This document shows positions 7,187 to 15,744 of a DNA stretch of 64,000 bases, in pieces. Numbering within the stretch: position 1 is the first letter of the stretch; each line of letters starts with the position of its first letter. The notes under the pieces were generated by a model that ran no database searches, was not told where the DNA came from, and saw nothing but the letters and a program-made list of their open reading frames with translations. The translations under genes and the position numbers were made by a program. The stretch is from Chryseobacterium gilvum. GTDB lineage: Bacteria; Bacteroidota; Bacteroidia; Flavobacteriales; Weeksellaceae. Location of the stretch: positions 1-64,000 of the forward strand of contig NZ_JAOTEN010000005.1 in NCBI RefSeq assembly GCF_025628965.1, in the 5' to 3' direction.

Positions 7187-8347
7187 ATGCAATTGGTATT
7201 TTCAGATGCACAATACTGGGAAGATTTTCTTCCGCTTACTTTTACACGCCCGGTTGCAGAAATGCGATGTGGGATTCTCACTTTCTCCGAAAGATGGCAG
7301 AAAATTTTAGAAAATGAGGAAGTTTCTTTTTTTACCGAAACGTTCCTGCAGCATAAATTTAAAAATCCTGAAGAAAAGGAAAGCCTTTTTCTTGTTACTA
7401 ACTTTTTGCCGACAGAAAACGTCACTCAGCAGATTAAAGATCTTCAAGTGGGGGAAGCTTTGGTGTATGAAGATGAATTGGTGGCTGCAAGAATCAACAT
7501 GAAAGGGTTTTCTCTAAACCAGATTGAGAAAATGACTGACATTAAAGAAGACCTCATTTTTTTCAAAAAACCGACCGATCTTTTTACCTACAATCATAAA
7601 GCTATCGATTTTGATTTTGAACTGCTTACCCGAAACAGAGTTTCCCAAAAGTTGTCTGGAACCAACGGGTTTTTAGGAGATCAAAAAGATCTGTTCATTG
7701 AAGAAGGTGCGCAAATAGAGTTTTCTACCCTCAATACAATAACAGGGAAGATCTACATCGGCAAAAATACGGAAGTGATGGAAGGTTGCAATCTTCGCGG
7801 CCCGATTGCGTTGTGTGAAGAATCAAAATTCAATTTAGGCGCAAAAATTTATGGGGCGACTACGGTGGGTCCGCATTGTAAAGTGGGTGGAGAAGTGAGC
7901 AATATTGTTATTTTCGGATATTCCAATAAAGGGCATGACGGTTTTGTAGGTAATTCCGTAATCGGAGAGTGGTGCAATCTGGGTGCAGATACCAATTCTT
8001 CGAATTTAAAAAACAATTACGGAAATGTAAAACTCTGGAATTATAGATCCAAAGCCTTTGAAGACAGCGGTTTGCAGTTTGCAGGATTAATCATGGGAGA
8101 TCATTCTAAAACAGCGATCAATACGCAATTAAACACAGGAACAGTGATCGGAGTAGCCTCCAACATATTTAAGGAAGGTTTCCCTCCGAACCTGATCGAA
8201 AATTTTTCATGGGGCGGATTTAAAGACGATGAAAGATTCAAATTAGATAAGGCCTACGAAGTCGCCGAAAAAGTAATGGCCAGAAGAAAAATCGTGTTAA
8301 CGGATGATGATAAAGCTATTTTAAAATATATATTTAACGAGTATTAA
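7187..8347 (+). CDS. GlmU-family sugar-phosphate nucleotidyl/acetyltransferase, Bacteroidota type
   Basis: A 386-aa protein whose N-terminus (FSDAQYWEDFLPLTFTRPVAEMRCG) and C-terminal left-handed beta-helix hexapeptides (about 180-330) match the alternative GlmU form of Bacteroidota. That form is thought to make UDP-GlcNAc from glucosamine-1-phosphate, the precursor of peptidoglycan and LPS. The helix part includes GNSVIGEWCNLGADTNSSN and HSKTAINTQLNTGTVIG, as in acetyltransferases. The N-terminal half lacks the classic LxxGxGTRM nucleotide loop of ordinary GlmU, which is normal for this form. A TATTTTTG element at 7133-7140 precedes it without a clear -33 TTG. The predicted role rests on family membership, and two-step activity is not proven. 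Confidence 0.82.
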   Translation: MQLVFSDAQYWEDFLPLTFTRPVAEMRCGILTFSERWQKILENEEVSFFTETFLQHKFKNPEEKESLFLVTNFLPTENVTQQIKDLQVGEALVYEDELVAARINMKGFSLNQIEKMTDIKEDLIFFKKPTDLFTYNHKAIDFDFELLTRNRVSQKLSGTNGFLGDQKDLFIEEGAQIEFSTLNTITGKIYIGKNTEVMEGCNLRGPIALCEESKFNLGAKIYGATTVGPHCKVGGEVSNIVIFGYSNKGHDGFVGNSVIGEWCNLGADTNSSNLKNNYGNVKLWNYRSKAFEDSGLQFAGLIMGDHSKTAINTQLNTGTVIGVASNIFKEGFPPNLIENFSWGGFKDDERFKLDKAYEVAEKVMARRKIVLTDDDKAILKYIFNEY

Positions 8348-8360
8348 CCGCTTATACAGC

Positions 8361-8391
8361 AAAAACTTCAAACTTTTTTGAAGTTTTTTTT
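8361..8391 (+). terminator. terminator after the GlmU-family gene
   Basis: A 12-bp perfect stem (AAAAACTTCAAA at 8361-8372 with 8377-8388), a 4-nt loop and a T-run. An open frame for the next gene begins inside it at 8378, which is one reason to start that gene later. Confidence 0.9.
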
Positions 8392-8446
8392 ATTTATATG
8401 TAATAAAGTCTGTTTTTTAATTGTCTTACTAATAGAAACCAAACTA

Positions 8447-8956
8447 ATGACTCAGGAAACTTTCAAAAACACGGTATTTATTCTCAAAAATGAGATGTAT
8501 CGTTTTGCGAAAAGATTTGTCATGAGCAGCGATGAAGCAGAAGATGTGGTTCAGGATCTGATGATTAAATTCTGGCAGAAAAAAGAAGAGCTGGAAACAT
8601 TTGGGAATTTAAAATCCTATGCATTGAGAGCCGTAAAAAATGAATGTTTAAACAGGCTGAAGCATCACAATGTAAAGCAGGGTTTTGCAGATTTGCAGCT
8701 ACACCGGTCAGAGCTTTACAGCATGGAAGTAAATAATTTAAAAGAACATATCATCGGATTTATCAATCAGCTTCCGGAAAAACAAAAAATGGTTATCCAT
8801 TTGAAAGATGTAGAAGAATATGACGTGTCTGAAATTTCCGGAATGTTGGAAATGGAAGAAAACGCAGTGAGAGTGAATCTTATGCGGGCAAGACAAAAAG
8901 TAAAAGAACAAATATCACAACTGATGAGCTATGAGCAAAGATCAATATCAGAATAA
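8447..8956 (+). CDS. ECF-type RNA polymerase sigma factor
   Basis: A 169-aa sigma-70 family factor of the extracytoplasmic type. Region 2 lies at about 20-60, with DEAEDVVQDLMIKFW as the core-binding helix, and region 4 at about 105-160, with LPEKQKMV and the helix-turn-helix VSEISGMLEMEENAVRVNLMRARQKVKE. The open frame starts at 8378, inside the preceding terminator, so I choose the ATG at 8447, which gives the usual sigma N-terminus (MTQETFKNTVF). It overlaps the downstream membrane-protein gene by 26 bases. Together with that gene and the two DUF4252 genes it forms a probable stress-response operon. Target promoters cannot be read from this window. Confidence 0.93.
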   Translation: MTQETFKNTVFILKNEMYRFAKRFVMSSDEAEDVVQDLMIKFWQKKEELETFGNLKSYALRAVKNECLNRLKHHNVKQGFADLQLHRSELYSMEVNNLKEHIIGFINQLPEKQKMVIHLKDVEEYDVSEISGMLEMEENAVRVNLMRARQKVKEQISQLMSYEQRSISE

Positions 8957-9572
8957 ATACAACGAAATCTTAAAAGATTTAAAAGAAGAGAAAATGAACT
9001 GGGATTTTGAAGATTTTCTTCAAAAAGCAGATGGAAAAAGTACAGACGCAAAGATAATCTCAATTCATAAAAAAACATCGTTTCCAAAATGGTTTTGGAT
9101 GGCAGCAAGTATTATTGTGATTTTCGGGATTGGTTTTATATTGAATTATAATCATCAGACCGGAAACCGGGCAAAACTGGTTGAAAATGAAGTTTTAAAG
9201 CAGAAATCAGATTTTATTAAAGAAAATCATGAAGTACAGCAACAGGTTGCAGTCAATAATCCGGATTCTTTAGCAGGAGCCAAAAAAGATTCCATCTTTC
9301 AGAATACTGATTTTGCAGAAAAAGATGTTCTGGATGAGATTCTCCCCAAAAGAGGAAGAATGAAAAAAGAATCAAGACCAAGATATGTAAGCAATTCGCC
9401 GGTAGCAATAGATTCTACAGGATATAAAGATTCTTATGTGATTGTAAACGGAAAAAGAATAGACAATATGGAGGAGGCAATTAATGTCACAAAATATTCC
9501 TTCCAGGTTGTTGCCAATAATGTGCATCAGACTTTGTCACAACCTAAAGTAATGGATAACGTAGATTATTAA
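8931..9572 (+). CDS. membrane protein, probable anti-sigma partner
   Basis: A 213-aa protein with a cytoplasmic N-terminus (about 1-52), one transmembrane helix (about 53-72, FWMAASIIVIFGIGFIL) and a periplasmic part of about 140 residues rich in Lys, Gln and Glu. The topology and the 26-base overlap with the sigma gene are typical of anti-sigma factors, but there is no zinc HxxxCxxC motif and the cytoplasmic part is short. The role is therefore inferred from position. The start at 8931 gives MSKDQYQNKYNEIL and keeps the TM segment complete. No clear RBS is visible, as is usual in this phylum. Confidence 0.7.
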   Translation: MSKDQYQNKYNEILKDLKEEKMNWDFEDFLQKADGKSTDAKIISIHKKTSFPKWFWMAASIIVIFGIGFILNYNHQTGNRAKLVENEVLKQKSDFIKENHEVQQQVAVNNPDSLAGAKKDSIFQNTDFAEKDVLDEILPKRGRMKKESRPRYVSNSPVAIDSTGYKDSYVIVNGKRIDNMEEAINVTKYSFQVVANNVHQTLSQPKVMDNVDY

Positions 9573-9626
9573 CAATAAAGATTATGCGACTGATCAGGCA
9601 GATAATCGTCAATTTAAATTAAACTC

Positions 9627-10892
9627 ATGAAAAAAATATTCATCATACTCGCAGTGGCTTTTTCACATTTTTTCAATGTGTATGGCCAGAAAGATAAGCT
9701 AGACCAGCTTTTCGATAAATATCAGGAAGAGGAAGGAGTAACCTCTATCAAGATTGCAAAACCCATGTTCGGAATGCTCAGCAATCTCAATATTGAAGAT
9801 TCTCAGCTGGAGCAGATTCAGCCTCTGCTGGCCAAAATCAACGGACTGAAAATTCTTATTTCAGAAAATCCGGAAGATAATAAAGGTGGAAATGCAAGAA
9901 TGAATTCTATCAATAAAGAAATCTCATCTTACATCAGCAATCTGAATTACAGCGAAATCATGTCTGTAAAAAACGGGGGCAGTAAGATAAAATTCCTTTC
10001 TTCGGAAGCAAAAAACGGCATTCTGGATAATCTGTTACTAAGCATTCACGGTGATGACGGTGAAAATATTCTGGTCATGCTGGATGGGAAACTTTCTATG
10101 GATGATGTGAATAAAATCATCAATTCCAGCGAAAATAAAATCAACACAACTACGAATAATACCAGAAGCGGTTCTGCTTCAGAAAACAGCTCGTACCTTA
10201 ATGGTGAAGCAAGAAATGTAGGGGAGTTTACCGGAATTCAGGTCAGTTCGGGAGTGAATGTGGTATACAAGCAGGAAAGTCCTATCAATGTAAAAGTAAT
10301 CGCAGATGCAGATAAACTGAAATATGTAGTGACCAAAGTAGAAAATGGTATTCTGAAAGTATATGTCGATAATAAAGGGGTTAAAAATTTAAAATTCAAA
10401 AACCTGAATGTCAATGTTTCTACTCCGCGAATGGAAAATATCCAGACCAATTCCGGCGCCCGTTTTACGACAGTTAATTCCGTGAATGAAAATAATATGA
10501 ATATCGAAGTTTCATCAGGCTCAGAAATTAAAGGAAAATTTAATATTTCAAATACGGTGAATGTTTCTGTTGATTCAGGCTCAAAAATGAAAGCAGACAT
10601 TAATTCCGGTACATTTATCTTTAAAGGAACCAGTGGCTCCAATTCCAGCTTTGAAGGTAAAACAGACAGAGGGAATTTTGAAATCAGCAGCGGAGCCGTA
10701 TGTAAATCTGAGAATTTTACCGTGAATGTGGCTCATGTTGAATCTTCATCCGGCGGAAACATCAGTCTGGATGTGAGAGAAAAACTGAAGGTGAGTGCTT
10801 CATCCGGAGGTGTTGTAAAATATAAAGGAAACCCGGAACTTGAGTCCAATATCAGTAAAATGTCCGGAGGAAACTTACAGTCAATTCAATAA
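9627..10892 (+). CDS. secreted DUF4252-GIN (DUF2807) fusion protein
   Basis: A 421-aa exported protein. Residues 1-20 are a signal peptide. About 21-165 form a DUF4252 domain (KLDQLFDKYQEEEGVTSIKI, then NKIINSSENK at the end). From about 195 a GIN domain (DUF2807, putative auto-transporter-adhesin fold) begins with GEFTGIQVSSGVNVVYKQ and continues as a beta-helix with repeated Ser-Ser-Gly turns (SSGSEI, DSGSKM, ISSGAV, SSSGGN). GIN and DUF4252 proteins are common in Bacteroidota, often beside sigma-anti-sigma pairs, and their functions are unknown. The gene follows the anti-sigma gene by 54 bases and precedes another DUF4252 gene by 13. The C-terminal Ser-Gly turns may mediate surface contacts. 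Confidence 0.82.
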   Translation: MKKIFIILAVAFSHFFNVYGQKDKLDQLFDKYQEEEGVTSIKIAKPMFGMLSNLNIEDSQLEQIQPLLAKINGLKILISENPEDNKGGNARMNSINKEISSYISNLNYSEIMSVKNGGSKIKFLSSEAKNGILDNLLLSIHGDDGENILVMLDGKLSMDDVNKIINSSENKINTTTNNTRSGSASENSSYLNGEARNVGEFTGIQVSSGVNVVYKQESPINVKVIADADKLKYVVTKVENGILKVYVDNKGVKNLKFKNLNVNVSTPRMENIQTNSGARFTTVNSVNENNMNIEVSSGSEIKGKFNISNTVNVSVDSGSKMKADINSGTFIFKGTSGSNSSFEGKTDRGNFEISSGAVCKSENFTVNVAHVESSSGGNISLDVREKLKVSASSGGVVKYKGNPELESNISKMSGGNLQSIQ

Positions 10893-10905
10893 AAACCTAT
10901 CTGCC

Positions 10906-11406
10906 ATGAAAATCTTAAAAAGTATTATCCTGCTTGTTTTTACGCTTTCTTTGATGCAGTCATGCATCGTCTCAGAAAGACCCGATATGGCTTTTTTTTC
11001 AAACTCGGAGTATGATTATAAAGATGCCAAATTTGTAAGCATGAATGTCCCTCTTTTTTTAGCAAAACCTTTTATCAGAAAAGCTTTAAGAGAAGATCAC
11101 GAAGATGAAGAAGTGATTCATCTGATCAATAAAGTATCCAAAATAAAAGTTCTTACTGTAGAGAATGGAAATCAGTTGATGTTGAAAGATTATGCAAATT
11201 ATCTCAGTGATAATGATTATGAAGACTGGGCAACCATTAAGCATGACGGAGACAAAGTCAATATCAGAGTAAAACAGACAGGAGAAACCATTAAAAATAT
11301 GATGATCACGGTAAATTCCGATAAGGAGCTGGTTTTTGTAGATGTAAAAGGCAATTTCACGGCAGATGATATTTCAAGATTTATCAATTCAGTTTCAGAC
11401 AAATAG
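10906..11406 (+). CDS. DUF4252 lipoprotein
   Basis: A 166-aa lipoprotein. I start it at the ATG at 10906: the frame is open from 10840, but MKILKSIILLVFTLSLMQSC is an ideal lipoprotein leader with Cys20, and the earlier ATG lies inside the upstream gene. The mature part (VKFVSMNVPLFLAKPFIRKAL..., SKIKVLTVE, KMMITVNSDKELVFVDVKGNFTADDISRFIN) is a DUF4252 domain like that of the preceding fusion gene. A paired secreted fusion and outer-membrane lipoprotein sharing one domain suggests they work in one envelope complex under the sigma factor. The function of the domain is unknown. Confidence 0.83.
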   Translation: MKILKSIILLVFTLSLMQSCIVSERPDMAFFSNSEYDYKDAKFVSMNVPLFLAKPFIRKALREDHEDEEVIHLINKVSKIKVLTVENGNQLMLKDYANYLSDNDYEDWATIKHDGDKVNIRVKQTGETIKNMMITVNSDKELVFVDVKGNFTADDISRFINSVSDK

Positions 11407-11431
11407 TTTCATATTCGTTTTTTTATATTGT

Positions 11432-11466
11432 AAAAGCCGCAGTTATTATAATTGCGGCTTTTTTAA
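11432..11466 (+). terminator. terminator of the sigma operon
   Basis: AAAGCCGCA pairs with TGCGGCTTT around an AT loop, then a T-run. It closes the sigma/DUF4252 operon about 25 bases after its last stop. Confidence 0.9.
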
Positions 11467-11557
11467 TATAATCTGTTGATTATTAAATTTTATGTAAACT
11501 ATCAGAAACCACTTTTTTATTACATTCAAATAGCCTAATTTTGCAAAGAAAGTAAAG

Positions 11558-13018
11558 ATGTCTATTCATAACAAAATTGTAGAGACAGCCATCACTTTCG
11601 ATGACGTTCTTCTCGTTCCTTCTTATTCAGAAGTTTTACCTAACCAGGTTTCTTTAAAATCAAGACTTACCGACAAAATTACGCTCAATGTTCCGATCGT
11701 TTCGGCAGCAATGGATACCGTTACAGAAGGTGATCTTGCAATTGCTTTGGCAAGAGTGGGAGGTTTGGGTTTCATCCATAAAAATATGACCATCGCCGAA
11801 CAGGCTGCACAGGTCAACCGTGTAAAACGTTCCGAAAACGGGATGATCTCAGATCCTGTAACGCTTTCAAAAGACCATACTTTAGCTCAGGCAAAAGATA
11901 CGATGGCCAAATATAAAATCTCAGGACTTCCTGTTGTTGACGAAAATAATATCCTGATCGGAATTATCACCAACAGAGATGTAAAATATCAGGAGAATCT
12001 TAATGTGAAAGTGGAAGAGATCATGACTAAAGAAAAGCTGATCACTTCTGACAAAAGCACCAATCTTGAAAAAGCAAAAGAAATTCTTCTTAAAAACAGA
12101 GTAGAAAAACTTCCGATTGTAGATAAAGAATACAAACTTGTGGGGTTGATTACCATTAAAGATATTGATAATCAGTTAGAATATCCCAATGCCAACAAAG
12201 ACGAAAACGGACGATTACTCGTTGGAGCCGGAGTGGGAGTAGGGGAAGATACAATGGAAAGAATCGCTGCCTTGGTGAAAGCCGGTGTAGATATTATTGC
12301 TATTGATTCTGCACACGGTCATTCTAAAGGCGTTTTGGATAAAATTTCAGAAATCAGAAAAGCATATCCGGATTTGGATCTGGTTGGAGGAAATATCGTA
12401 ACGGCTGAAGCTGCAAAAGATTTGATCAAAGCCGGAGCAAATGTACTGAAAGTAGGAGTGGGGCCTGGTTCTATCTGTACGACGAGAGTCGTTGCAGGAG
12501 TAGGCGTTCCTCAATTATCTGCAATATATAATGTCTACGAATATGCGAAGTCTAAAAATGTAGCGGTAATTGCTGACGGAGGTGTCAAACTTTCAGGAGA
12601 TATCGTAAAAGCAATCGCAAGTGGAGCAGGAGCTGTAATGGTAGGTTCTCTTTTAGCAGGAACGGATGAGTCTCCGGGAGAAGAAATTATTTATCAGGGA
12701 AGAAAATTTAAAGCGTATCAGGGAATGGGAAGCCTTTCTGCCATGAAAAGAGGTGGTAAGGAAAGATATTTCCAGAGTGAAGCTAAAAAATTCGTTCCGG
12801 AAGGTATTGAAGGCAGAGTGCCGCACAAAGGGAAACTGGAAGACGTTATTTTCCAGCTGACCGGTGGTTTAAGAGCCGGAATGGGATATTGTGGGGCAAA
12901 AGATATTGAAGCGCTACAGAAAGATACAAAAATGGTAATGATCACCGGAAGCGGCCTGAAAGAATCTCATCCTCATGATGTGATTATCACTTCAGAAGCT
13001 CCCAATTATTCTTTATAA
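11558..13018 (+). CDS. guaB: inosine-5'-monophosphate dehydrogenase
   Basis: A 486-aa enzyme oxidising IMP to XMP with NAD, the committed step of GMP synthesis. The barrel surrounds two CBS domains (about 94-150 and 155-208), and the active-site loop GSICTTR holds the catalytic Cys307. Family motifs [21 protein letters not shown] and [12 protein letters not shown] are all present. The chain is full length. A TAATTTTG element at 11536-11543 lies 14 bases before the ATG, so the leader is very short. A hairpin terminator follows at 13039-13063. It is a single gene with no purine partners nearby. Confidence 0.98.
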   Translation: MSIHNKIVETAITFDDVLLVPSYSEVLPNQVSLKSRLTDKITLNVPIVSAAMDTVTEGDLAIALARVGGLGFIHKNMTIAEQAAQVNRVKRSENGMISDPVTLSKDHTLAQAKDTMAKYKISGLPVVDENNILIGIITNRDVKYQENLNVKVEEIMTKEKLITSDKSTNLEKAKEILLKNRVEKLPIVDKEYKLVGLITIKDIDNQLEYPNANKDENGRLLVGAGVGVGEDTMERIAALVKAGVDIIAIDSAHGHSKGVLDKISEIRKAYPDLDLVGGNIVTAEAAKDLIKAGANVLKVGVGPGSICTTRVVAGVGVPQLSAIYNVYEYAKSKNVAVIADGGVKLSGDIVKAIASGAGAVMVGSLLAGTDESPGEEIIYQGRKFKAYQGMGSLSAMKRGGKERYFQSEAKKFVPEGIEGRVPHKGKLEDVIFQLTGGLRAGMGYCGAKDIEALQKDTKMVMITGSGLKESHPHDVIITSEAPNYSL

Positions 13019-13038
13019 AAATTATTTTTATCATCATA

Positions 13039-13063
13039 AAAGCCATGTTTCGTACATGGCTTT
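13039..13063 (+). terminator. terminator of guaB
   Basis: A 10-bp perfect stem (AAAGCCATGT with ACATGGCTTT) and loop TTCGT, followed by T-rich sequence. Confidence 0.88.
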
Positions 13064-13115
13064 ATTATTTTGTGTAAATAAATTAAATTATTGTCAGCAA
13101 CAGAAATTGATAATT

Positions 13116-13319
13116 TCAGTTTATTTTCTGATATCTGAATCTGCGTTTAATCACGGTGTTGAGAAACTGCCCTTTTGATTTCGCTTGCCTGAAATTTTCA
13201 TACGTTTCTGGCGGAACTCCAAAATAATGATACACCGAACCCGACTGATATATGATTCTTAATATTTCAGTTTCAGGGAAATACACATATTGATGTACGA
13301 CACTTGAAGGCATACGCAT
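13116..13319 (-). CDS. KTSC-domain protein
   Basis: A 67-aa protein that is almost entirely a KTSC domain (VVHQYVYFPETEILRIIYQSGSVYHYFGVPPETY, then AKSKGQFLNTVI). The domain is known from phage and bacterial small proteins; its function is unknown, though a nucleic-acid-binding role is often suggested. It is a small orphan between guaB and the DUF4407 gene with no partner in frame. The terminator at 13366-13395 separates it from the upstream minus-strand gene. No TAnnTTTG promoter is evident before it. Confidence 0.75.
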   Translation of the reverse strand: MRMPSSVVHQYVYFPETEILRIIYQSGSVYHYFGVPPETYENFRQAKSKGQFLNTVIKRRFRYQKIN

Positions 13320-13365
13320 TTATAATCAAAAAATATTCCCAAACTTTTTCTTTAGAAGAATGCAT

Positions 13366-13395
13366 CAAAAAACCTTTCATTTTTGGTGAAAGGTT
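13366..13395 (-). terminator. terminator of the DUF4407 gene
   Basis: On the minus strand, AACCTTTCA (13371-13379) pairs with TGAAAGGTT (13387-13395), followed by an A-run on plus (T-run of the transcript). It is placed after the DUF4407 stop at 13403. Confidence 0.85.
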
Positions 13396-13402
13396 GTGAT
13401 CG

Positions 13403-14473
13403 TTATTTTTTTAAATTTTCCTTAAAATCATCGATCCGGTAATCGGTCCATGCGTTTCCTTTTTCTATTTTTTCTTTAGAGTAGAGACGGAAATCGTTTT
13501 CGGTTTTTTCTAAAAGATAATCATAAGGCCCTACTGCGGAAATGAGTTTTACCAGAACCGGAGAAATTTCCAGGCAGATGAAAAGCCCCATAATAAAAGC
13601 CGCTGCAGTAGCTATGATTGCGGAGTTTTTTCCCAGCTCATCCAAAGCCTGTAATCTTGCGGCAAATCCGTTGAATTTATCCTCAAAAGTCTCAGTAGAT
13701 CTTCTTTCCGTTTCCAGGTTGCTGTAGACTTTGGAAATTTCTTTGTCAAGATAATCCAGTCTCGGAGCAGATTGTTTCTGGTAATTCTCAAGATCCTGTC
13801 TTCTCTGTTCTTTCAGTTGCTGCTTGCGTTTTGCATTTGGGCCGAAACCTTCTTTTCCGCTTGTTAATCCGGATTGTTTCCCGAGAATTTCTTTTTCCAG
13901 CTCTACCGCTGCAGAATCATATGATTTCTGATATTGGGCGGTTTTATCAGAGATCTGTTTTTTCTCTGTTTCAAAAGGTCCGCTCTGCTGAAGGATCCTT
14001 CCGCTCATCTCGCCCTGCAGCTGTTTTTTATTTCTCTGGATAATGGTATTAAGCTGCTTGTTGACTTCTTTTTCGAAAATTTTTAGTTCTAAAGGTTTAG
14101 AAATGATAATTCCTAAAAAAGTTGCCAGAACCAATCTGGGAATCGACATGATAATCTGGTTCCACCACGTTCCTGTTTTTTTAATGGAAGAAACGATATA
14201 ACGGTCCAGGTTAAAAATCATTAATCCCCACAGAATCCCGAATCCTATTGAGATCAAAATATCATCAAATACGGTATACATTGCATATGCGGCTGAAAGT
14301 GTTGCAAAAACTGCCGTAAAAAGCACAATGCCGCCGATTCCTGAAAACTTATTCCATTCGCTGGGGGTTTTCCGGAGAATATGGATGTTCCCACCGGAAC
14401 ATACCATTAAAAATTTCTGAAACCAATTGATGCGGTGACTGGTCTGATTTATAGTTTGTTGTATGTTTTTCAT
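13403..14473 (-). CDS. DUF4407 integral membrane protein
   Basis: A 356-aa protein with a transmembrane N-terminal third (helices about 46-66, 72-88, 107-125), a long charged middle (about 130-275, many Lys, Glu and Gln; coiled-coil-like) and a last helix (about 285-305). The layout and the CSGGNI and FNLDRYIVSS stretches match DUF4407. Its function is unknown. The long helical part suggests a membrane-anchored rod or oligomer. A minus-strand TAnnTTTG element (CAAAATTA on plus, 14489-14496) lies 16 bases before the ATG. No neighbour gene gives a functional clue. Confidence 0.8.
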   Translation of the reverse strand: MKNIQQTINQTSHRINWFQKFLMVCSGGNIHILRKTPSEWNKFSGIGGIVLFTAVFATLSAAYAMYTVFDDILISIGFGILWGLMIFNLDRYIVSSIKKTGTWWNQIIMSIPRLVLATFLGIIISKPLELKIFEKEVNKQLNTIIQRNKKQLQGEMSGRILQQSGPFETEKKQISDKTAQYQKSYDSAAVELEKEILGKQSGLTSGKEGFGPNAKRKQQLKEQRRQDLENYQKQSAPRLDYLDKEISKVYSNLETERRSTETFEDKFNGFAARLQALDELGKNSAIIATAAAFIMGLFICLEISPVLVKLISAVGPYDYLLEKTENDFRLYSKEKIEKGNAWTDYRIDDFKENLKK

Positions 14474-14610
14474 CTACAAAAATTTATACAAAATTAGTAG
14501 TAAAAACCATACCATTGTTACAAATAGTAATATGTTTTACCAAGTAATTAGATATTTACTTATAATCAGTTGAATCACAATGATTTATTTTGTCAGAAAT
14601 GAGAATTGAA

Positions 14611-15165
14611 TTATTTAAGACGATCCGGATTTTGTTTCAAAAAGCTTTCCCAACCGGTATACGATTTTGTTTCAGACAAAGTTCCCGAATTAAAATGATG
14701 ACAGACCGCTACTGCCAAACCATCCGAAGCGTCTAAATATTTGGTAGGAAATTCCTTTAAGTTAAGCAGATTCTGAAGCATTCCTGCAACCTGTTCTTTA
14801 CTCGCATTCCCATTTCCGGTGATGGCCATTTTAATTTTCTTCGGAGAATATTCTGTAATCGGAATATTTCTGTGCAGGCTTGCCGCCATTGCAACGCCTT
14901 GAGCACGGCCCAATTTCAGCATAGATTGTACGTTTTTCCCAAAAAACGGGGCTTCAAGGGCGACTTCATCCGGATGAAACTCATCAATTAATGCTAAAGT
15001 CTTGTCGAAAATATATTTAAGCTTTGTTTCGTGGTTGGGATATTTTTTCAGAATCAGCTCGTGAATGGATATCATCTCCATTTTTCCTTTTATTACAGAG
15101 ATAATTCCAAATCCCATGATGGACGTTCCGGGATCTATTCCTAAGATTATTTTTTCTGAAATCAT
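14611..15165 (-). CDS. ruvC: Holliday junction resolvase RuvC
   Basis: A 184-aa endonuclease that cuts Holliday junctions symmetrically during recombination, acting with RuvAB. The catalytic acidic set is visible: Asp11 (GIDPGTS), Glu71 (ALEAPFFG), Asp145 and Asp148 (LDASDGLA). The frame can be extended to a TTG at 15174, but that codon lies inside a TATCTTTG promoter element (CAAAGATA on plus at 15172-15179). I therefore use the ATG at 15165, and the leader is then only about 6 bases, nearly leaderless. ruvA and ruvB are not in the window. Confidence 0.95.
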   Translation of the reverse strand: MISEKIILGIDPGTSIMGFGIISVIKGKMEMISIHELILKKYPNHETKLKYIFDKTLALIDEFHPDEVALEAPFFGKNVQSMLKLGRAQGVAMAASLHRNIPITEYSPKKIKMAITGNGNASKEQVAGMLQNLLNLKEFPTKYLDASDGLAVAVCHHFNSGTLSETKSYTGWESFLKQNPDRLK

Positions 15166-15258
15166 GTACTGCAAAGATAGGTTTTCTCAATTTCAGAATG
15201 AAAAATGATACAAAACAATTTTCAAATAAAAATTTTATTAACTTAGTCAAAAACGATT

Positions 15259-15744
15259 ATGAAAAATCACATTATCTTATTTCTCGTTCCGTTCTTGCTC
15301 TGCGGCAGTATGAATCAGCTTAGAAGCCAGGTTAAGAAAAGCTTTGCCAATGAGACTCGCACAAAAGATCAGATTGTATATCTTTTTTTTAAGGTTAATA
15401 AAAATAATTCCGCGTCAGAAAAAATAACTCTTGAAGAGATAAAGCGTGTTGACGGAAAACTGAAATCAAAACCGGAATTGGAAGAAAATGAAGTTAAAAA
15501 AGGAGATTATATCATAACACTCAAAAATGCTGACGGGAAATCAGTTGAAAAATATCATATAGAAAACCCTCTGAATCCGGAGCTTGAAAATTTTGCGGAT
15601 CATTTGTCAAGACATACAGTTTCACTTACCCAGGCCGAATTCAGCATCAGATATTCATTTTCTGCAGATATTACATCAATCCAGATCGAAAAAGCTTCAG
15701 AAAAAGGAACACATCTGCTTTTTACCCAAAATATACAGCCATGA
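15259..15744 (+). CDS. small secreted protein of unknown function, partner of M64 gene
   Basis: A 161-aa protein with a signal peptide (about 1-24, ending near LRSQ). The mature part is charged and mostly beta-like, with no domain I recognise. The stop overlaps the following metallopeptidase start by 4 bases (ATGA at 15741-15744), so the two are very likely made together. It could be an inhibitor, a chaperone or a surface partner of the peptidase, but this rests only on gene order. No cysteine suggests disulfide bonding beyond the leader. Confidence 0.65.
   Translation: MKNHIILFLVPFLLCGSMNQLRSQVKKSFANETRTKDQIVYLFFKVNKNNSASEKITLEEIKRVDGKLKSKPELEENEVKKGDYIITLKNADGKSVEKYHIENPLNPELENFADHLSRHTVSLTQAEFSIRYSFSADITSIQIEKASEKGTHLLFTQNIQP

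Noticed and set aside
8378-8446. N-terminal extension of the sigma factor
   Set aside because: The extended frame starts inside the terminator of the upstream gene, and the extra residues are not typical of a sigma region.
15166-15174. TTG start of ruvC at 15174
   Set aside because: The codon is part of the TATCTTTG promoter element and adds only three residues not typical of RuvC. The ATG at 15165 is preferred.
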